Part shown: one piece after another, positions 1-9,289 of the stretch
Layout: each line of letters starts with the position of its first letter
How positions within the stretch are numbered: position 1 is the first letter of the stretch
Source: Pyronema omphalodes
Taxonomy: Eukaryota; Ascomycota; Pezizomycetes; Pezizales; Pyronemataceae
DNA length: 64,000 nucleotides
Direction: 5' to 3'
Assembly: GCA_024516155.1 (NCBI GenBank)
Contig: JAJJXM010000013.1
Coordinates: 1 to 64,000, forward strand
The notes under the pieces: generated by a model
What the model was told of the DNA's origin: nothing
Databases searched by the model: none
The model's input: only the letters and a program-made list of their open reading frames with translations
Program-made: the position numbers and the translations under genes

Positions 1-503
1 GAGGACTGGGCACAGTGGTACAACACAAGCCCGAAACCCAAGACGTACGACGCTCCTCATAGGAAATCACTCGATGAGGCGTACACCACCGTACCCAGAA
101 AGGTCTCAACGGCGATCCTAGGCCTCCGAACCGGACACGGATACTTCCTGGATTACCTGGCACACCCCCCCACCCCAACCTACCCCACCCGCGCATGCCC
201 CTGCCCCTTACACCCCCCCCAAACACCAAAACACCTGCTGCTCTCCTGCGCGCTCTTCACCCCACACAGGATTCAGCTTCGAAACCTTCTGAAACTCCCA
301 CGCCACCGACAACTCGAGTTACACATGATCCTACACACTAAACACGAAATCCGAACCCTCGCCACCATGATCTCTGACTTGCAGTTGGCCACATCTGAAT
401 GGGCACATTCGGTACTCAGTAAGCACCCCGAGGAGGCTAACAGACCCAGCAGAAACACCTTGATGACGGGCTGGGGGACATTATTGGACCCAGCAGAGGA
501 ACA

Positions 504-507
<4 letters not shown>
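1..507 (+). pseudogene. LINE ORF2 C-terminal fragment (Tad1/I-like reverse transcriptase polyprotein)
   Basis: Frame 1 is open from the first base to a TAA at 505-507, about 168 codons, so the protein enters from outside the window. It has the usual tail of a fungal LINE ORF2: an RNase H-distal segment containing LGLRTGHGYFLDYL, then a Cys/His knuckle of the zf-RVT type (ACPCPLH ... PKHLLLSCALF), then a helical end. Reverse transcriptase and endonuclease domains are not in the window. The stop codon merges directly with a poly(A) tract, as expected for a LINE that ends at its own tail. It is not the missing end of the LINE ORF1 at 5569, because ORF1 should lie upstream of ORF2 on the same strand. 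Confidence 0.75.

Positions 508-538
<31 letters not shown>
506..538 (+). repeat. Poly(A) tail of the LINE
   Basis: About 33 consecutive A residues start within the TAA stop codon of the LINE fragment. This marks the 3' end of the retroposed copy. Confidence 0.85.
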
Positions 539-539
<1 letters not shown>

Positions 540-913
540 ATGTATGATAATAAGAATGTATATAGATAAGGAGAGGGGGAGAGAGGAAGCGAGGAAAGGG
601 AGATGGGAAGGAGAGAGAGGAGGAGGAATGGCGGAAGGGAGGAAGGAAGGGAGATGAGAATGAGGAGGAGACGGAGGGACGTAACGGGGACGAGTGGGAA
701 GGGAGAGAAGAGGGGACGGAACGGCGGGAGTGAGTAAGGTTGTTTGGGGCAGACTGAGAAAAAAAAAAAAAAAAAAAAGGGGGGACGTACGCGGGGAAGG
801 GGGCTACACCCCGACAACAGCATGACCGCTCCGAGGCGTTCTCGGTGACCCTGGAAGTAACATTCCAGGGTTAACAATGTACATAGTTAGCATCCACCAT
901 AACCGTAGGGTTA
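539..913. repeat. Purine-rich low-complexity stretch and second A run; no gene
   Basis: 539-757 is almost entirely A and G (GAGAGGAAGG-like). It is followed by a run of about 19 A at 760-778 and a short G run. 779-913 is ordinary sequence with a near-palindrome at about 849-872 (CCTGGAAGTAACATTCCAGG). The long minus-strand frame here is a low-complexity shadow (poly-F, S, P), not a gene. The second A run may be the tail of another small retroposed piece. Confidence 0.6.
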
Positions 914-1192
914 GTGTAACGGCGAACAAGGGAGAGATAGCTGACGGAGAACCTGAGGGCTCTTCTCAATCATTCACTCTTGACTTCAATGGATATAACC
1001 TTATAATAACTTCAACGTTAGAAACTCTTAAGCTGTGTCTAGCATCAACTTAAGGACTTTCTGTGTTTAGAAGTTGAGGAAATAAACAAAGATTTCAAGG
1101 GACAAAGAGATCCAAAGACGGGGACGAGAACGAGGACGTAAACAAAGATTTCGACAAAGTATTTGAATTTGTAAATAAACAAATAACTGTGT
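914..1192 (+). repeat. Left arm of the inverted repeat
   Basis: Matches the reverse complement of 2067-2338 over about 270 bp with scattered substitutions and small indels. By eye it is above 90% identical. Confidence 0.85.
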
Positions 1193-1379
1193 AAGGAGAA
1201 AAGAAGAACAAAATAAACAAACAAAGAAACAATCCTCTTATATACAATTTTTCCTCCTTACACGCCGAGCCACTACTTGCAGAATTTTCCCGAAAAATAA
1301 CTAAGTAAACAACGCGGTCGCGGTTGCGCGTTCTAGACGCGCTAACGCATTCGTACCAAATTAGCGTGTTTGCATGCAC

Positions 1380-1910
1380 AGCCTCGTCGCGCGCTCGTTA
1401 GCGTAACTCGCGTGCGGGTAGCGTACTTCGCGTGCGCGCTAGCGTAACCCTAAGCGTAGTCACGCGCGCGCTTCTGTAACCCTAATCGTGCGCGTGCGTC
1501 CGTAACCCTAACCCTAGCTGTGCGCGTACGGTCACAAACCTAACCCTAGTTTGTGTGCGTGCGGGTGCAACCCTAACCCTAGTCACGTGAATCCAGATCA
1601 GCTGCGATTGGAAAGATGGTGCAATACTGATAAGGTCACATGACTAGATCTTATCTTATCGATAAGATGATCGTGCCCTAGCCCTAGTCAAGTGTGCACA
1701 CATTAGTAGACCAGTGCGCGTGCATACTGATCTACTATTGATTAGAACACGTGACCGATCTTATCTAATCGGATAAGATGATCGGTAGACAGTAGGTATG
1801 GAATTTCCGAAAAGGGATCCGAGCTGACCCCTAACCCTGGGGGTAAGTCACGTGACCTTTTTGAAATTTGGGAATTGAGCGTAACCCTAACCCAGGCGAG
1901 TGACGAGTGA
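1380..1910. promoter_or_regulatory. Telomere-like CCCTAA motifs and GATA/E-box sites in the inverted-repeat core
   Basis: At least eight (T)AACCCTA motifs are scattered, not tandem, between 1440 and 1890, mixed with CG-rich GCGCGTGCG runs. Two related blocks, near 1646-1676 and 1757-1787, contain facing GATAAG motifs. CACGTGAC E-box-type sites occur near 1585, 1748 and 1850. In fungi these resemble Tbf1/telobox, GATA-factor and bHLH sites. That they act as an LTR promoter is inference. Confidence 0.4.
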
Positions 1911-2066
1911 TGATCGAAGACCGAAGGATAATAGAAATAAATAAACAAACGAGTGCTGGATAATGAAGCGAATGATAAATAGGTGAATGAATGACGAGGA
2001 GGGGGAAGGTAATAATTCTCGAGCCGTGACAGTTAGATGCGTGTAAAAAAAAAAAAAAAAAAAAAA

Positions 2067-2338
2067 AAATATTTGTTTATTTACAAATTCAAATACTTTG
2101 TCGATCTTTGTTTACGTCCTCGTTCTCGTCCCCATCTTTGGATCTCTTTGTCCCTTGAAATCTTTGTTTCTTTCCTTAACTTCTAAACACAGAAATCTCT
2201 CAGTTGATGCTCGACACAGCTTAAGAGTTTCTAACGTTGAAGTTATTATAAGGATATCTCCATTGAACTCAAGAGTGAATAATTGAGAAGAGCCCTCAGG
2301 TTCTCCGTCAGCTATCTCTCCCTTGTTCGCCATTACAC
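2067..2338 (-). repeat. Right arm of the inverted repeat
   Basis: Reverse-complement copy of 914-1192. A poly(A) run precedes it on the plus strand. Its outer end at TTACAC (2338) joins the broken pol of element A. Confidence 0.85.
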
Positions 2339-2360
2339 GGTAGCGCGTTCCGGTTCTTTC

Positions 2361-3477
2361 GGTCCCTTCATTCAATCTTCGGTAATCCACGCATAAACGT
2401 AAGGATCCGTCTGATTTCTTAACAAATAATATCGGCGAGGCGGCTGATGATTGGGAGCGTTGTATGAAGCCTTTTTCCAGATTCTCATCTAGCCAAGCTT
2501 TTAGTGTCTGTAACTCGTTGCGTGATAACGAGTATAGTGGACCGAAGGGGGGAACGAATGCCTCTTTCAACGGGATCTTGTGGTCGTAGGGTCGGTGTGG
2601 GGAAGTTCCTTTGCGTCGGCTTCCTTGAACAGGTCGAGATAGCCGTGGTATTCTTCGGGGATCATGTCCGTTAATTCTTCATCCGTAAGGGGGGGTTTGT
2701 CTACTAAGGGGACGGAGATTTCATTCAGCGATCGCGAAAAAACTGTCAGATTTTCATCCTCTACCATCTCTTGGAAATCGGAGATGGTCAGGCTGGAGAT
2801 TGCTATCGGAGGGTCGTCTGGAGGGTCGGGGACCGGGTTTTTCATTTCCTGCATGGAGTCTGTGTCGGGCTCGTGGACGACGGGAGGGGGCCTCGAGTCC
2901 AGGACCTCGACACCGGTCATGCTCACTGGTAGCGGGGTGCAGTTCCTTAGGCAATATTGAGAATCGAAGCTCACGGTGTTGGAGCGAAAGCTTATCGTCG
3001 CGTCGTGTTCTTCGGCCAGGGGATGCCCGGCACCACCGGGTAGTGGCCTAACTTGGTGCCGAACATGGGGAGGGTTTCGAGTGACCATTGATGGTGCACT
3101 CTACTTGGGCAAGGTGGGTGATTGTCCAAGGATATTGGTCGGCCGTCAATAACTTCGACCGTTCGGGCTGTGGGTAAGGGTGTCACAGGGAGTTTGTGAT
3201 GGCGAGCAAAATTGCGATCCACGAATGCAATGCCAGTGGCGCCGCAGTCAACGAGCGCTACGGTCTTCACCGAGCGGTTATTAGAGAACAAGGAGCAAGA
3301 GAGGACAAGGTGTTTGCATTCTAATTTGCCAGTAAAACTTGCGCCTGATAACAATAACGTGTCTCCAATAATCGTCCTACCAGCGGCAGAGCCATCATCC
3401 GGGGGCTGGTTGAGTCTTTTCCCGAAACATCTTCTTCACCATCCAACAATTCAACACTTGCAACTTTGACATTAGTC
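2361..3477 (-). pseudogene. pol: Element A pol fragment: retropepsin and start of reverse transcriptase
   Basis: Three overlapping minus-strand frames make up the start of pol. The protease signature VALVDCGATG lies near 3230-3260 (DCGA variant of the D-T/S-G triad). A linker with many acidic residues and the motif [13 protein letters not shown] follows at about 2640-2680. The reverse transcriptase start has [13 protein letters not shown], then [17 protein letters not shown] and CVDYRRLNE. Homology stops at about 2361, so the fingers are present but the catalytic YxDD region is gone. Frames change near 3000 and 2570. No function is likely. Confidence 0.75.
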
Positions 3478-4988
3478 TTAGCGGGGCACGAGGCTGCCAT
3501 GTTGCCGAGGCCACCGCAGTAGAGACAACGTCCTTCTGACAGTAGTGCGTTCTTGTGCTGATAGTTTCTGGCGGGGTCCCTGGGCAGGGGTCTGTTGCTG
3601 GAAGAGGCGGGTAGTTGACTGGGTAGCGGGGGTGGGGCGCCTTGTGGCGGGGGTGGTGGTGTTAGTGGGTTTGACTTGGCCGCGGTTGGTACGCGGCTCG
3701 CGAAGATTCTCCAGGGCTCTCAACTGAGAGTCCAACTTCTAGCACTGTTCGACAAACTCATGGATTGTAGTGGTGGGGGGTGCGCCAACCAACTTTTCAT
3801 GCAATTCAAGGGATAGGCCGTTCCCTAGGGCAACAATGGTAGCGGCTTCATCCCAACCCAGTTCTGCAACCAGGCTGGAGAACTCTGCATAGTAATCAGA
3901 GAACTCACGGTTGTTTTGGCGGAGATTCTGAAGTTTGAAACGAGCCGTTGCGCGCTCGTCCGGGTCTCCAAAGGTACATTGCAAGATTTTGATGACGTCC
4001 TCGACGTCGGTTAGGGCCCAGCGGTGACCATTATCCTTGATATACGGGAAGATCTGGTCGAGGGCGCGTCCGCGGAGGCGGCCCATGGCGTAGGAGATTC
4101 GTTTGTGGGGGGTTGGAAAGCGCAATTCGTCGCTTACCAATTTAATACGAAGCAGGGAAACAACACGGCGGAGGTCCTCCTTTTTGGACCCATCCAAGGT
4201 TCGTGGATCCGGAATTTTATCACCGGTGACACGGATGCCGGGGGAGGCGAGCAACATATTAATGAGGTCACGCTGATGCGTGATCACCCTCTCATAGTAT
4301 TGGTTCTCGTTTGCATCTGCTTGTTCCTCGGGGGTTAGGAGCATTTCTGGGTCTCCGGGGGGGAGTCTTGGGACTGTCGCGATGATAGCGGGGGCGGGGG
4401 CTGCTGCTGTGGCTGTGGCTGGGGTGGGGGGCGCGGCGGCTTGCGGCCCGCTGTCTGGTGCGTTGGTGCAGACCTGCACGGACCGAGTTTGAATAACAAC
4501 GGCGGGAATGGGGGCAAGGGTGGGGGCTTCCGGAGCACGGGAGGCGACAGGACTGGAAATCTTGGTGCTGGTACGGGAGCCGGGGGTCTCTGTGAGGTCG
4601 TATAATATGTAGCCGGTGGGATGATCCTGGGCGTCTAGGATTGAATCGGGCGAGCTGCTTGGTGAACGTGACCGGGTCGTGACCGTTCGGAAACTGGGTC
4701 ATGGAAGCAGCGTTGACGTGCTGCCAATGCACTTCCTCGATGATCTTAACGTGCATGTCCACGGGCTCGGAGGATAGGCTGAAGTCTGATGGTGTAACAG
4801 ACATACTCCTGGTAGTTATAATTCTGGAGTTCTCAATGCACAAGTAGGTAGCCGAGATCTTCTGCTCTTCTGAGGGTTCGTCGGACGGCGCCAGCGAATC
4901 GGTTAGGTATTCCAAAGGTCTCTGCTAGGGTGTGGGTTTCTAAGGCTTGTTTCAAGGTGTGCGTCCAGGCAGAATCGGTTGGGTTCAT
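3478..4988 (-). pseudogene. gag: Element A gag, degenerate
   Basis: A probable start Met lies at 4988, just downstream of the 5' LTR and primer site. The best-preserved part, 3739-4479, encodes a capsid-like gag (GDPDERATARFKLQNLR, DYYAEFSSLVAELGWDE, VALGNGLSLELHEKLV), typical of retrotransposon gag proteins. It is preceded by an alanine/proline-rich stretch. A TAG at 3739-3741 interrupts an otherwise continuous frame into KLDSQLRALENLREPR. The knuckle at 3486-3527 reads CLYCGGLGNMAASC, so the metal-binding His is replaced by Asn. The N-terminal quarter has at least one frameshift near 4850-4900. Confidence 0.75.
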
Positions 4989-5010
4989 GCGTGTCGGTCG
5001 AATAATTTTG

Positions 5011-5250
5011 CTATCGAACGTAATATCAGGGACTACGAACGGATGTTCGAGGGACACACTGAACACTACCGGGAACGGGGGACTAGGCGGGCTCCAGGAC
5101 ACGGGAACAGGAAGACAAGGACCGAAGTGCTCGACAGACGGCCGGCACACTAGACAAGGACAAGGACAGGAACAAGAGTGACGTAAGTCTTGACGACTGG
5201 GAGATGAGGAATCTTATTAAACATCGAGGGAAAGACACAAGACGTTCGAT
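5011..5250 (-). promoter_or_regulatory. Self-priming pair of element A (primer site 5011-5021; LTR partner 5242-5250)
   Basis: The sequence right after the LTR (minus sense ACGTTCGATAG) is complementary over nine bases to ATCGAACGT inside the LTR. Tf1/sushi-group elements use such a pairing to prime reverse transcription from their own RNA. No tRNA-like TGG primer site is evident. Confidence 0.5.
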
Positions 5251-5567
5251 GGAGAACTCAGTCGACAGGAAGGCAAGCCTCCTTATGTACAAAGGGGTGG
5301 CCAGCACTCTTGCTGCGCCGTCATCCACCATCGCTACATGAACAGCTTCCGTTCTCCATCATCTAACCTGCGACGCCACATCTTCTAGAGCTCGTGGTAC
5401 GTCATCCATCATCAATCCATCAATCATCAACAACGGCATGGCACACACCACAACACATCGACAACACAACACGGCACAATGACGACAACGGCACGACGGC
5501 AACAACAACAACGACAACACAACAGTGATGCAACAACACAACGGCTCGTCAGCCGTGTGCCGTGACA
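5023..5567 (-). repeat. 5' LTR of element A
   Basis: In minus sense it begins TGTCACGGCACACGG at 5567 and ends near 5023, just before the primer site. It aligns along much of its length with the LTR at 33168-33748 (shared TADE-coding start, GTTGTG-rich block, GATGACGTACCA, GGCGTCGCAGGTTA, ATCGAACGTCTTGTG). The block at about 5430-5560 is a CAACA/GTTGT microsatellite that reads as a Val/Leu/Cys-rich stretch. Confidence 0.7.
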
Positions 5568-5568
5568 C

Positions 5569-6060
5569 CGCCTCAACAAACAAGCCTCCACGATGCTGAT
5601 CGCCCTCAGTGGTGCGGTAAACCTCACCCAAATTGGCACCAGCACCCTCCTTCTCTGTAATCGCAAGTGCCGCATTACAGAATACTGCTCCTGGACACCA
5701 ACCACCCAATGCCGGAACTGCCAAGTTTATGGCCACTGCACCTCTCTCTGCGAGGCAGAGAAACCCACTTGCGCCATCTGCGCCCAACCACACAGCACCA
5801 AGGACCACCAATGCCCTGTCCCCTCCTGCCGCGCTGGAAAGACCTGCAGCCACCCACCGATGAAATGGGCGTTATGCAACGCCGCTCATACTTCGACCAA
5901 CCCTCTTTGCCCCGTACGTATCAGTCACCTTCCGGCCGGAAAAGGCAAAGCCCCTTACACCGATAACGATGAGTCTATGGAGCGCGAGCGAGCTTTAGAG
6001 ACACCTCCAGTCTCTTACAAACACATGACAACTGCCCTACCTGACCGGCGTACATCGTAG
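5569..6060 (+). pseudogene. LINE ORF1 (gag-like) fragment with CCHC knuckles
   Basis: The frame is open from the LTR boundary of element A to a TAG at 6058-6060. It has the RNA-binding tail of fungal Tad1/I-type LINE ORF1 proteins: CRNCQVYGHCTSLC, then CAICAQPHSTKDHQC, then CPVPSCRAGKTCSHPP and a final CxxC-type repeat ending in LCPVRI. The N-terminal half lies beyond the insertion point of element A and is absent. The apparent start Met at 5593 is probably internal. It is not continuous with the ORF2 fragment at 1-507. Confidence 0.75.
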
Positions 6061-6300
6061 CCTTTCCTTTGTTTGTTTTTGTTTTGATGGGATAGGTTAG
6101 GTTTCCTTTGTAGTGTTTATGTGTTTTGTTTTTGTCTCTGGTTCTGTTTTGTTTGGAAATACCCTGGGCATAGCCGGATCTCCTGTACGTAGTATTATAG
6201 GTCGCGCGGGTGGTTGTATCCCAGAGCAACTGTGGTGTTGCAGGGTATGGGCATCAAGTAGGTGGAGAGCAATAGCCATAGTAGCTCTAGTCGGAATAAA
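6061..6300. other. T/G-rich spacer, no gene
   Basis: It runs from the LINE ORF1 stop to the start of recognisable LTR B sequence. It contains TTTGTTTGTTTTTG-like stretches that may be the LINE inter-ORF region. No coding or RNA feature was recognised. Confidence 0.5.
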
Positions 6301-8636
6301 ACAAAGATCAGATTAGTTTACTTCCTAGCTCTTGGGAAAATATGTATGTTGAATATCATTCACACGGACAACGACTGATCGAAAAAGCCTCTGTATCGAA
6401 AGCCGCAATACCCAGGTTCACACTATAAACTTCAGGCTCAAGCTACGAAGTTTACTTATCGACACGAACACGGAAGACCCTCTTCTAGTGCAAGACAACA
6501 CCAAACGATCCTCCATACAAAAATCACAAAGAAAGACATTCAACCAGCAATGGCCGCTCGAAGAATCACCGGCACTAATCGTCACAACGATGGACCTGAT
6601 GGCCTTATGGGCGACACCGTCAGCATCGCCCGCACTCGCTCTCGGGAGGAAGTTACTTCGGTTGGAACTCCTAGAGTCCACCATGGAACTACCCTCCATC
6701 TGGGTGAGGTCTCTGAATGGGTCACTCTAATGATGGAAAGAATGAACGCGAATGACAAGGATATCACAAGGTTGGTTGAGGCAGTCGGATCTGGGGCTGC
6801 CAAGAACGATCAGTTAGAACGGGTAAAAAGACTTCACCAAGAAACGGCCCAGGGAATGCAAAAGGCCTATGACACCTTAGCAAAGAAAGGAGACCTGGAC
6901 CAAGAGGTAAACCTTCAAACCACGACTCGACTCGTCCAGGCCAGCAACGATTTTCCGGGCCAAGTTTGGAGGACCATTGGCAATCTTGCCACGGATGCAC
7001 AAGCAAAGGAGGCAGCTCAGCAGGCAGCTGCAGAAAGACTCAACCAGGGCATGCAAACAATGAATGCTATCCTTGAGGCATTCGCCCAAAGGCAACTCGA
7101 AATCAACAAAGAAATTGAGGAATGGGCATTCCAGAAGAATACACAGGACGCCATCAGGAAGGAGGATGATGAAGAAAGGGATAGGAGGATTCCAGCTCTT
7201 TCTAGAGCTGAAGAGGTGTACCAGCAACGTCTGCTGGATTTCCAGGAGCAGAGAGAGGAGGAAAAATTGGAATTGGTAAACAAGGTTATTGACCTTGTTA
7301 TGTCAAAGATCCAGAGGAAGGAGCATTTCGATGCTAAGTCTTTAACTGAGGCTATGCATGAGGAGATGACTCCCAGACCTCCCTCACTCGGAAGAGCACC
7401 AGAGGTCCCCTTACCTCCATCAGAGGATGGAATCCCGGCAGACAACGGCAGAAGTGGTGGTAGGGGCAGTAAACCACCAGGAGGAGGACTCCCACCACCA
7501 CCACCACCCCAATCTGATGCTACGGACAGCGAGGATTCAGATGATACATATATTAGGAAAGCTTTGGAAACGAAGCGCCAGGAGCGCAAAGAAAAGGCTC
7601 AACAAAGAATACCTGAAGCAAAGAATGCCACGGAGGCATTCTTGGAATCACTTGTCGGGAAATTACAGCAATTGGGGGTTAATGAGCCGAGCAGACCTAA
7701 AATGCCGGAGATGAAGGCTCCTCAATATTTTTCCTGGGACAGACAAGAATTTGTTCAGGGCTTGGTGGATGTCAGTTCAGGACTATATCGCAACATACGC
7801 CAAGGCGTTCCCAGATGAGGATGATCAGGTGAAATGGGTAGGCAGTTTACTTACTCATAAGGCTGTAAGTTGGCACCAGGAAAGGCGCGTATCAATTCAA
7901 CGACAAGGATTCACGGATACGCGGCAAGCTTTCTCAAGCTCTATTGAGACAAGGTTTGATGATGAGCGGGAAGCCCAAAAAGACGTTAAGGGGATTGCAG
8001 AGCTCCAGTATGAGGGGGACATTGATGATTATATTACAAAATTGGAGGATCGCAATATGCGCGTTGGGGCAATTGGGCCAATGTATAGGGATGTAATCTG
8101 GGAGGCCATGTCACCGGCCATTAAAAAGATGGTATATCAAAGGCTTGGGGGGGATCCCAACAGATGATGAAGGAATGATTGATGCAGTTAAGGAAGCTGC
8201 TCACGTTGTTGAAAATTTGGAAGAGGAATTGAAGGGTCACAAGAAAAAGACTTTGGAAGTGCGGGAGGACCGCCATAAGGATAAAGGGAAGAACAAGGAA
8301 ACTGTGCGCCCTAAGGAGGTGCAGCACAAGGATAAGTTCAAGGATAAAAAAGAGAAAAAGAGTTTTTCAAAAAAGGACAAGAAGTCCATTTTTGCGTCAG
8401 GAAGGGAGGCTCTGAACAATGTTCCTCAGAGCGAAATCGATAAACATAAAAAAGATAAAGCTGACTGTTGGAGGTGCGGAAGATCTGGACATAAAATGTT
8501 GGATTGTTATGCAAAAGAAGACGGTTGGGGGAACAGAGCTCTCCGGCGAAGGAAAGGTGGCTTCCTCTGGCAAGAGGAAGAGAGACGATGATGATGATGG
8601 CAATAAAGGGCAGGAGAAGCCCAAGGAAACTAGCCA
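6301..8636 (+). mobile_element. Ty3/gypsy element B, 5' fragment (LTR end plus gag)
   Basis: This is the 3' end of a 5' LTR (about 6301-6422, ending CCCAGGTTCACA), a primer site CTATAAACTT, and most of gag. It stops abruptly at 8636 within the gag tail, where the truncated LTR of element D begins. It belongs to the same subfamily as B' (21765-30599). Pol is missing. Confidence 0.75.
6550..8591 (+). pseudogene. gag: Element B gag, frameshifted
   Basis: Starts at the Met at 6550, about 130 nt after the LTR. The first 390 codons are open: a long charged, coiled-coil-prone region (EEWAFQKNTQDAIRKEDDEE) and a proline-rich spacer. The frame then shifts near 7735 into the capsid-like core (KWVGSLLTHKAVSWHQERR) and again near 8150. 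A basic, Lys-rich region and a CCHC knuckle (CWRCGRSGHKMLDC) end the protein. Order and motifs match gag of C2 and B'. The two shifts sit at short homopolymers. Confidence 0.8.
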
Positions 8637-9289
8637 GTACTTACCTCGTACACAGGATGTCCCTGCAGCGTTGCCTTTGGTATAATCGTCGAGGGTTGGT
8701 CTTGGTGGGGAAATGGGTGAGTAATCGGAATGGGTAAGTAGCTGGGGATGGGCTGGGTTGGTGGTCACAGTTGGATGATCGAACTTCAGTGTGTAGATAG
8801 GATTGTGTAGATAGATAGTTGATTGCGTACTAAACTAATGAAATACAAATGTCCCCTTATATATCTTCCTTCCTGTGATCATGTGATTTCCCAACTTATC
8901 TGTCCCGCAAATATTCCATCCATCATGAGACACCCTTCACCCCACCGTGACTTCCAAACCTAACTAAAACATGAACAAAACACAATACAAAACATGAACA
9001 AAACACAATACAAAACATGAACAAAACACAATACAAAACATCATCAAAACATGATACGAAACATCAACAAAACATAACACAAAACCGTATTCCAAACCCT
9101 CCTCGTTCCATCCCGAACTTACCCCCCTGTCCTTCGCCTAAACCCTAACTGCTCTCGCCTAGCCCTAGCTCCACCTCCTCGCCTAAACCCTAACCGTGAC
9201 ATACGCCATCCCTAGTGTCACCCCCAGGAACCACAGCCCGGCTGTGGTTACAATTGCCCCCAGAAGCATATCCGTAGCGGTTCGTGATA
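8637..9289 (-). repeat. 3' LTR of element D, truncated at its end
   Basis: Minus sense starts TATCACGAACCGC at 9289 (TGTCACGAACC in the 5' copy at 33018) and runs to 8637. It lacks the last ~110 bp present in the 5' LTR (32279-32390). It contains TTAGGGTTTAGGCG motifs, three to four 23-bp repeats at 8966-9080, a TATA-like box near 8862 and the ACGCAATCAA self-priming partner near 8830. The first ~105 nt encode the C-terminus of the extra reading frame described for D. Confidence 0.8.
8966..9080. repeat. 23-bp tandem repeats within the D LTR
   Basis: Units of the type AACATGAACAAAACACAATAC occur three times almost perfectly, then degrade. The same array, with deletions, is in the other D LTR at about 32705-32815. 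Confidence 0.8.

Larger units (their letters stand above)
914..2338. mobile_element. Composite element with ~270 bp inverted repeats
   Basis: The left arm (914-1192) and the right arm (2067-2338) are near-identical reverse complements. Both outer ends read TGTAAYGGCGAACAAGG. The core between them (1193-2060) holds an LTR-like unit in minus orientation. It starts TGTCACGGCTCG near 2031, has a TATA-like stretch at about 1240-1250 (minus sense GTATATAAG), and the left arm fits as its R-U5 end. An A run (about 2045-2069) abuts the right arm. The structure interrupts the reverse transcriptase of element A, whose reading frame fails just after its [10 protein letters not shown] motif. No transposase is present. 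It could be a MITE-like element, two facing LTRs, or an aberrant integration product. No clear target duplication was found. Confidence 0.55.
2339..5567 (-). mobile_element. Ty3/gypsy element A, 3'-truncated
   Basis: Minus-strand chromovirus-type element. In order it has a 5' LTR (about 5023-5567), gag with zinc knuckle, a retropepsin domain, and the first part of reverse transcriptase. The rest of pol and the 3' LTR are missing, cut by the inverted-repeat element. It inserted into a LINE ORF1: the LTR start at 5567 abuts that frame. Its LTR is related to that of fragment F near 33 kb. It is degenerate, with frameshifts and one in-frame stop. Confidence 0.8.

Noticed and set aside
437..877. 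146-codon minus-strand frame
   Set aside because: Reads the purine-rich tract and the A runs as poly-Phe/Ser/Pro; no motif, pure low complexity.
1440..1890. Subtelomere or telomere remnant suggested by CCCTAA motifs
   Set aside because: Motifs are dispersed singly or in pairs among unrelated sequence, not in a tandem array, and similar motifs occur in LTRs of D and E.
914..2338. Helitron
   Set aside because: No TC/CTRR ends, no Rep/helicase, and long terminal inverted repeats are not a Helitron feature.
5359..5853. 164-codon minus-strand frame with a hydrophobic stretch
   Set aside because: Chimera of antisense LINE ORF1 and the A LTR; not a gene, although the LTR part is discussed as a finding.
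1..6060. One LINE split by element A (ORF2 at 1-507, ORF1 at 5569-6060)
   Set aside because: Both are on the plus strand but in the wrong order; they must be separate copies.
8966..9080. Minisatellite as a CRISPR array
   Set aside because: Head-to-tail 23-bp units without unique spacers, inside a fungal LTR.
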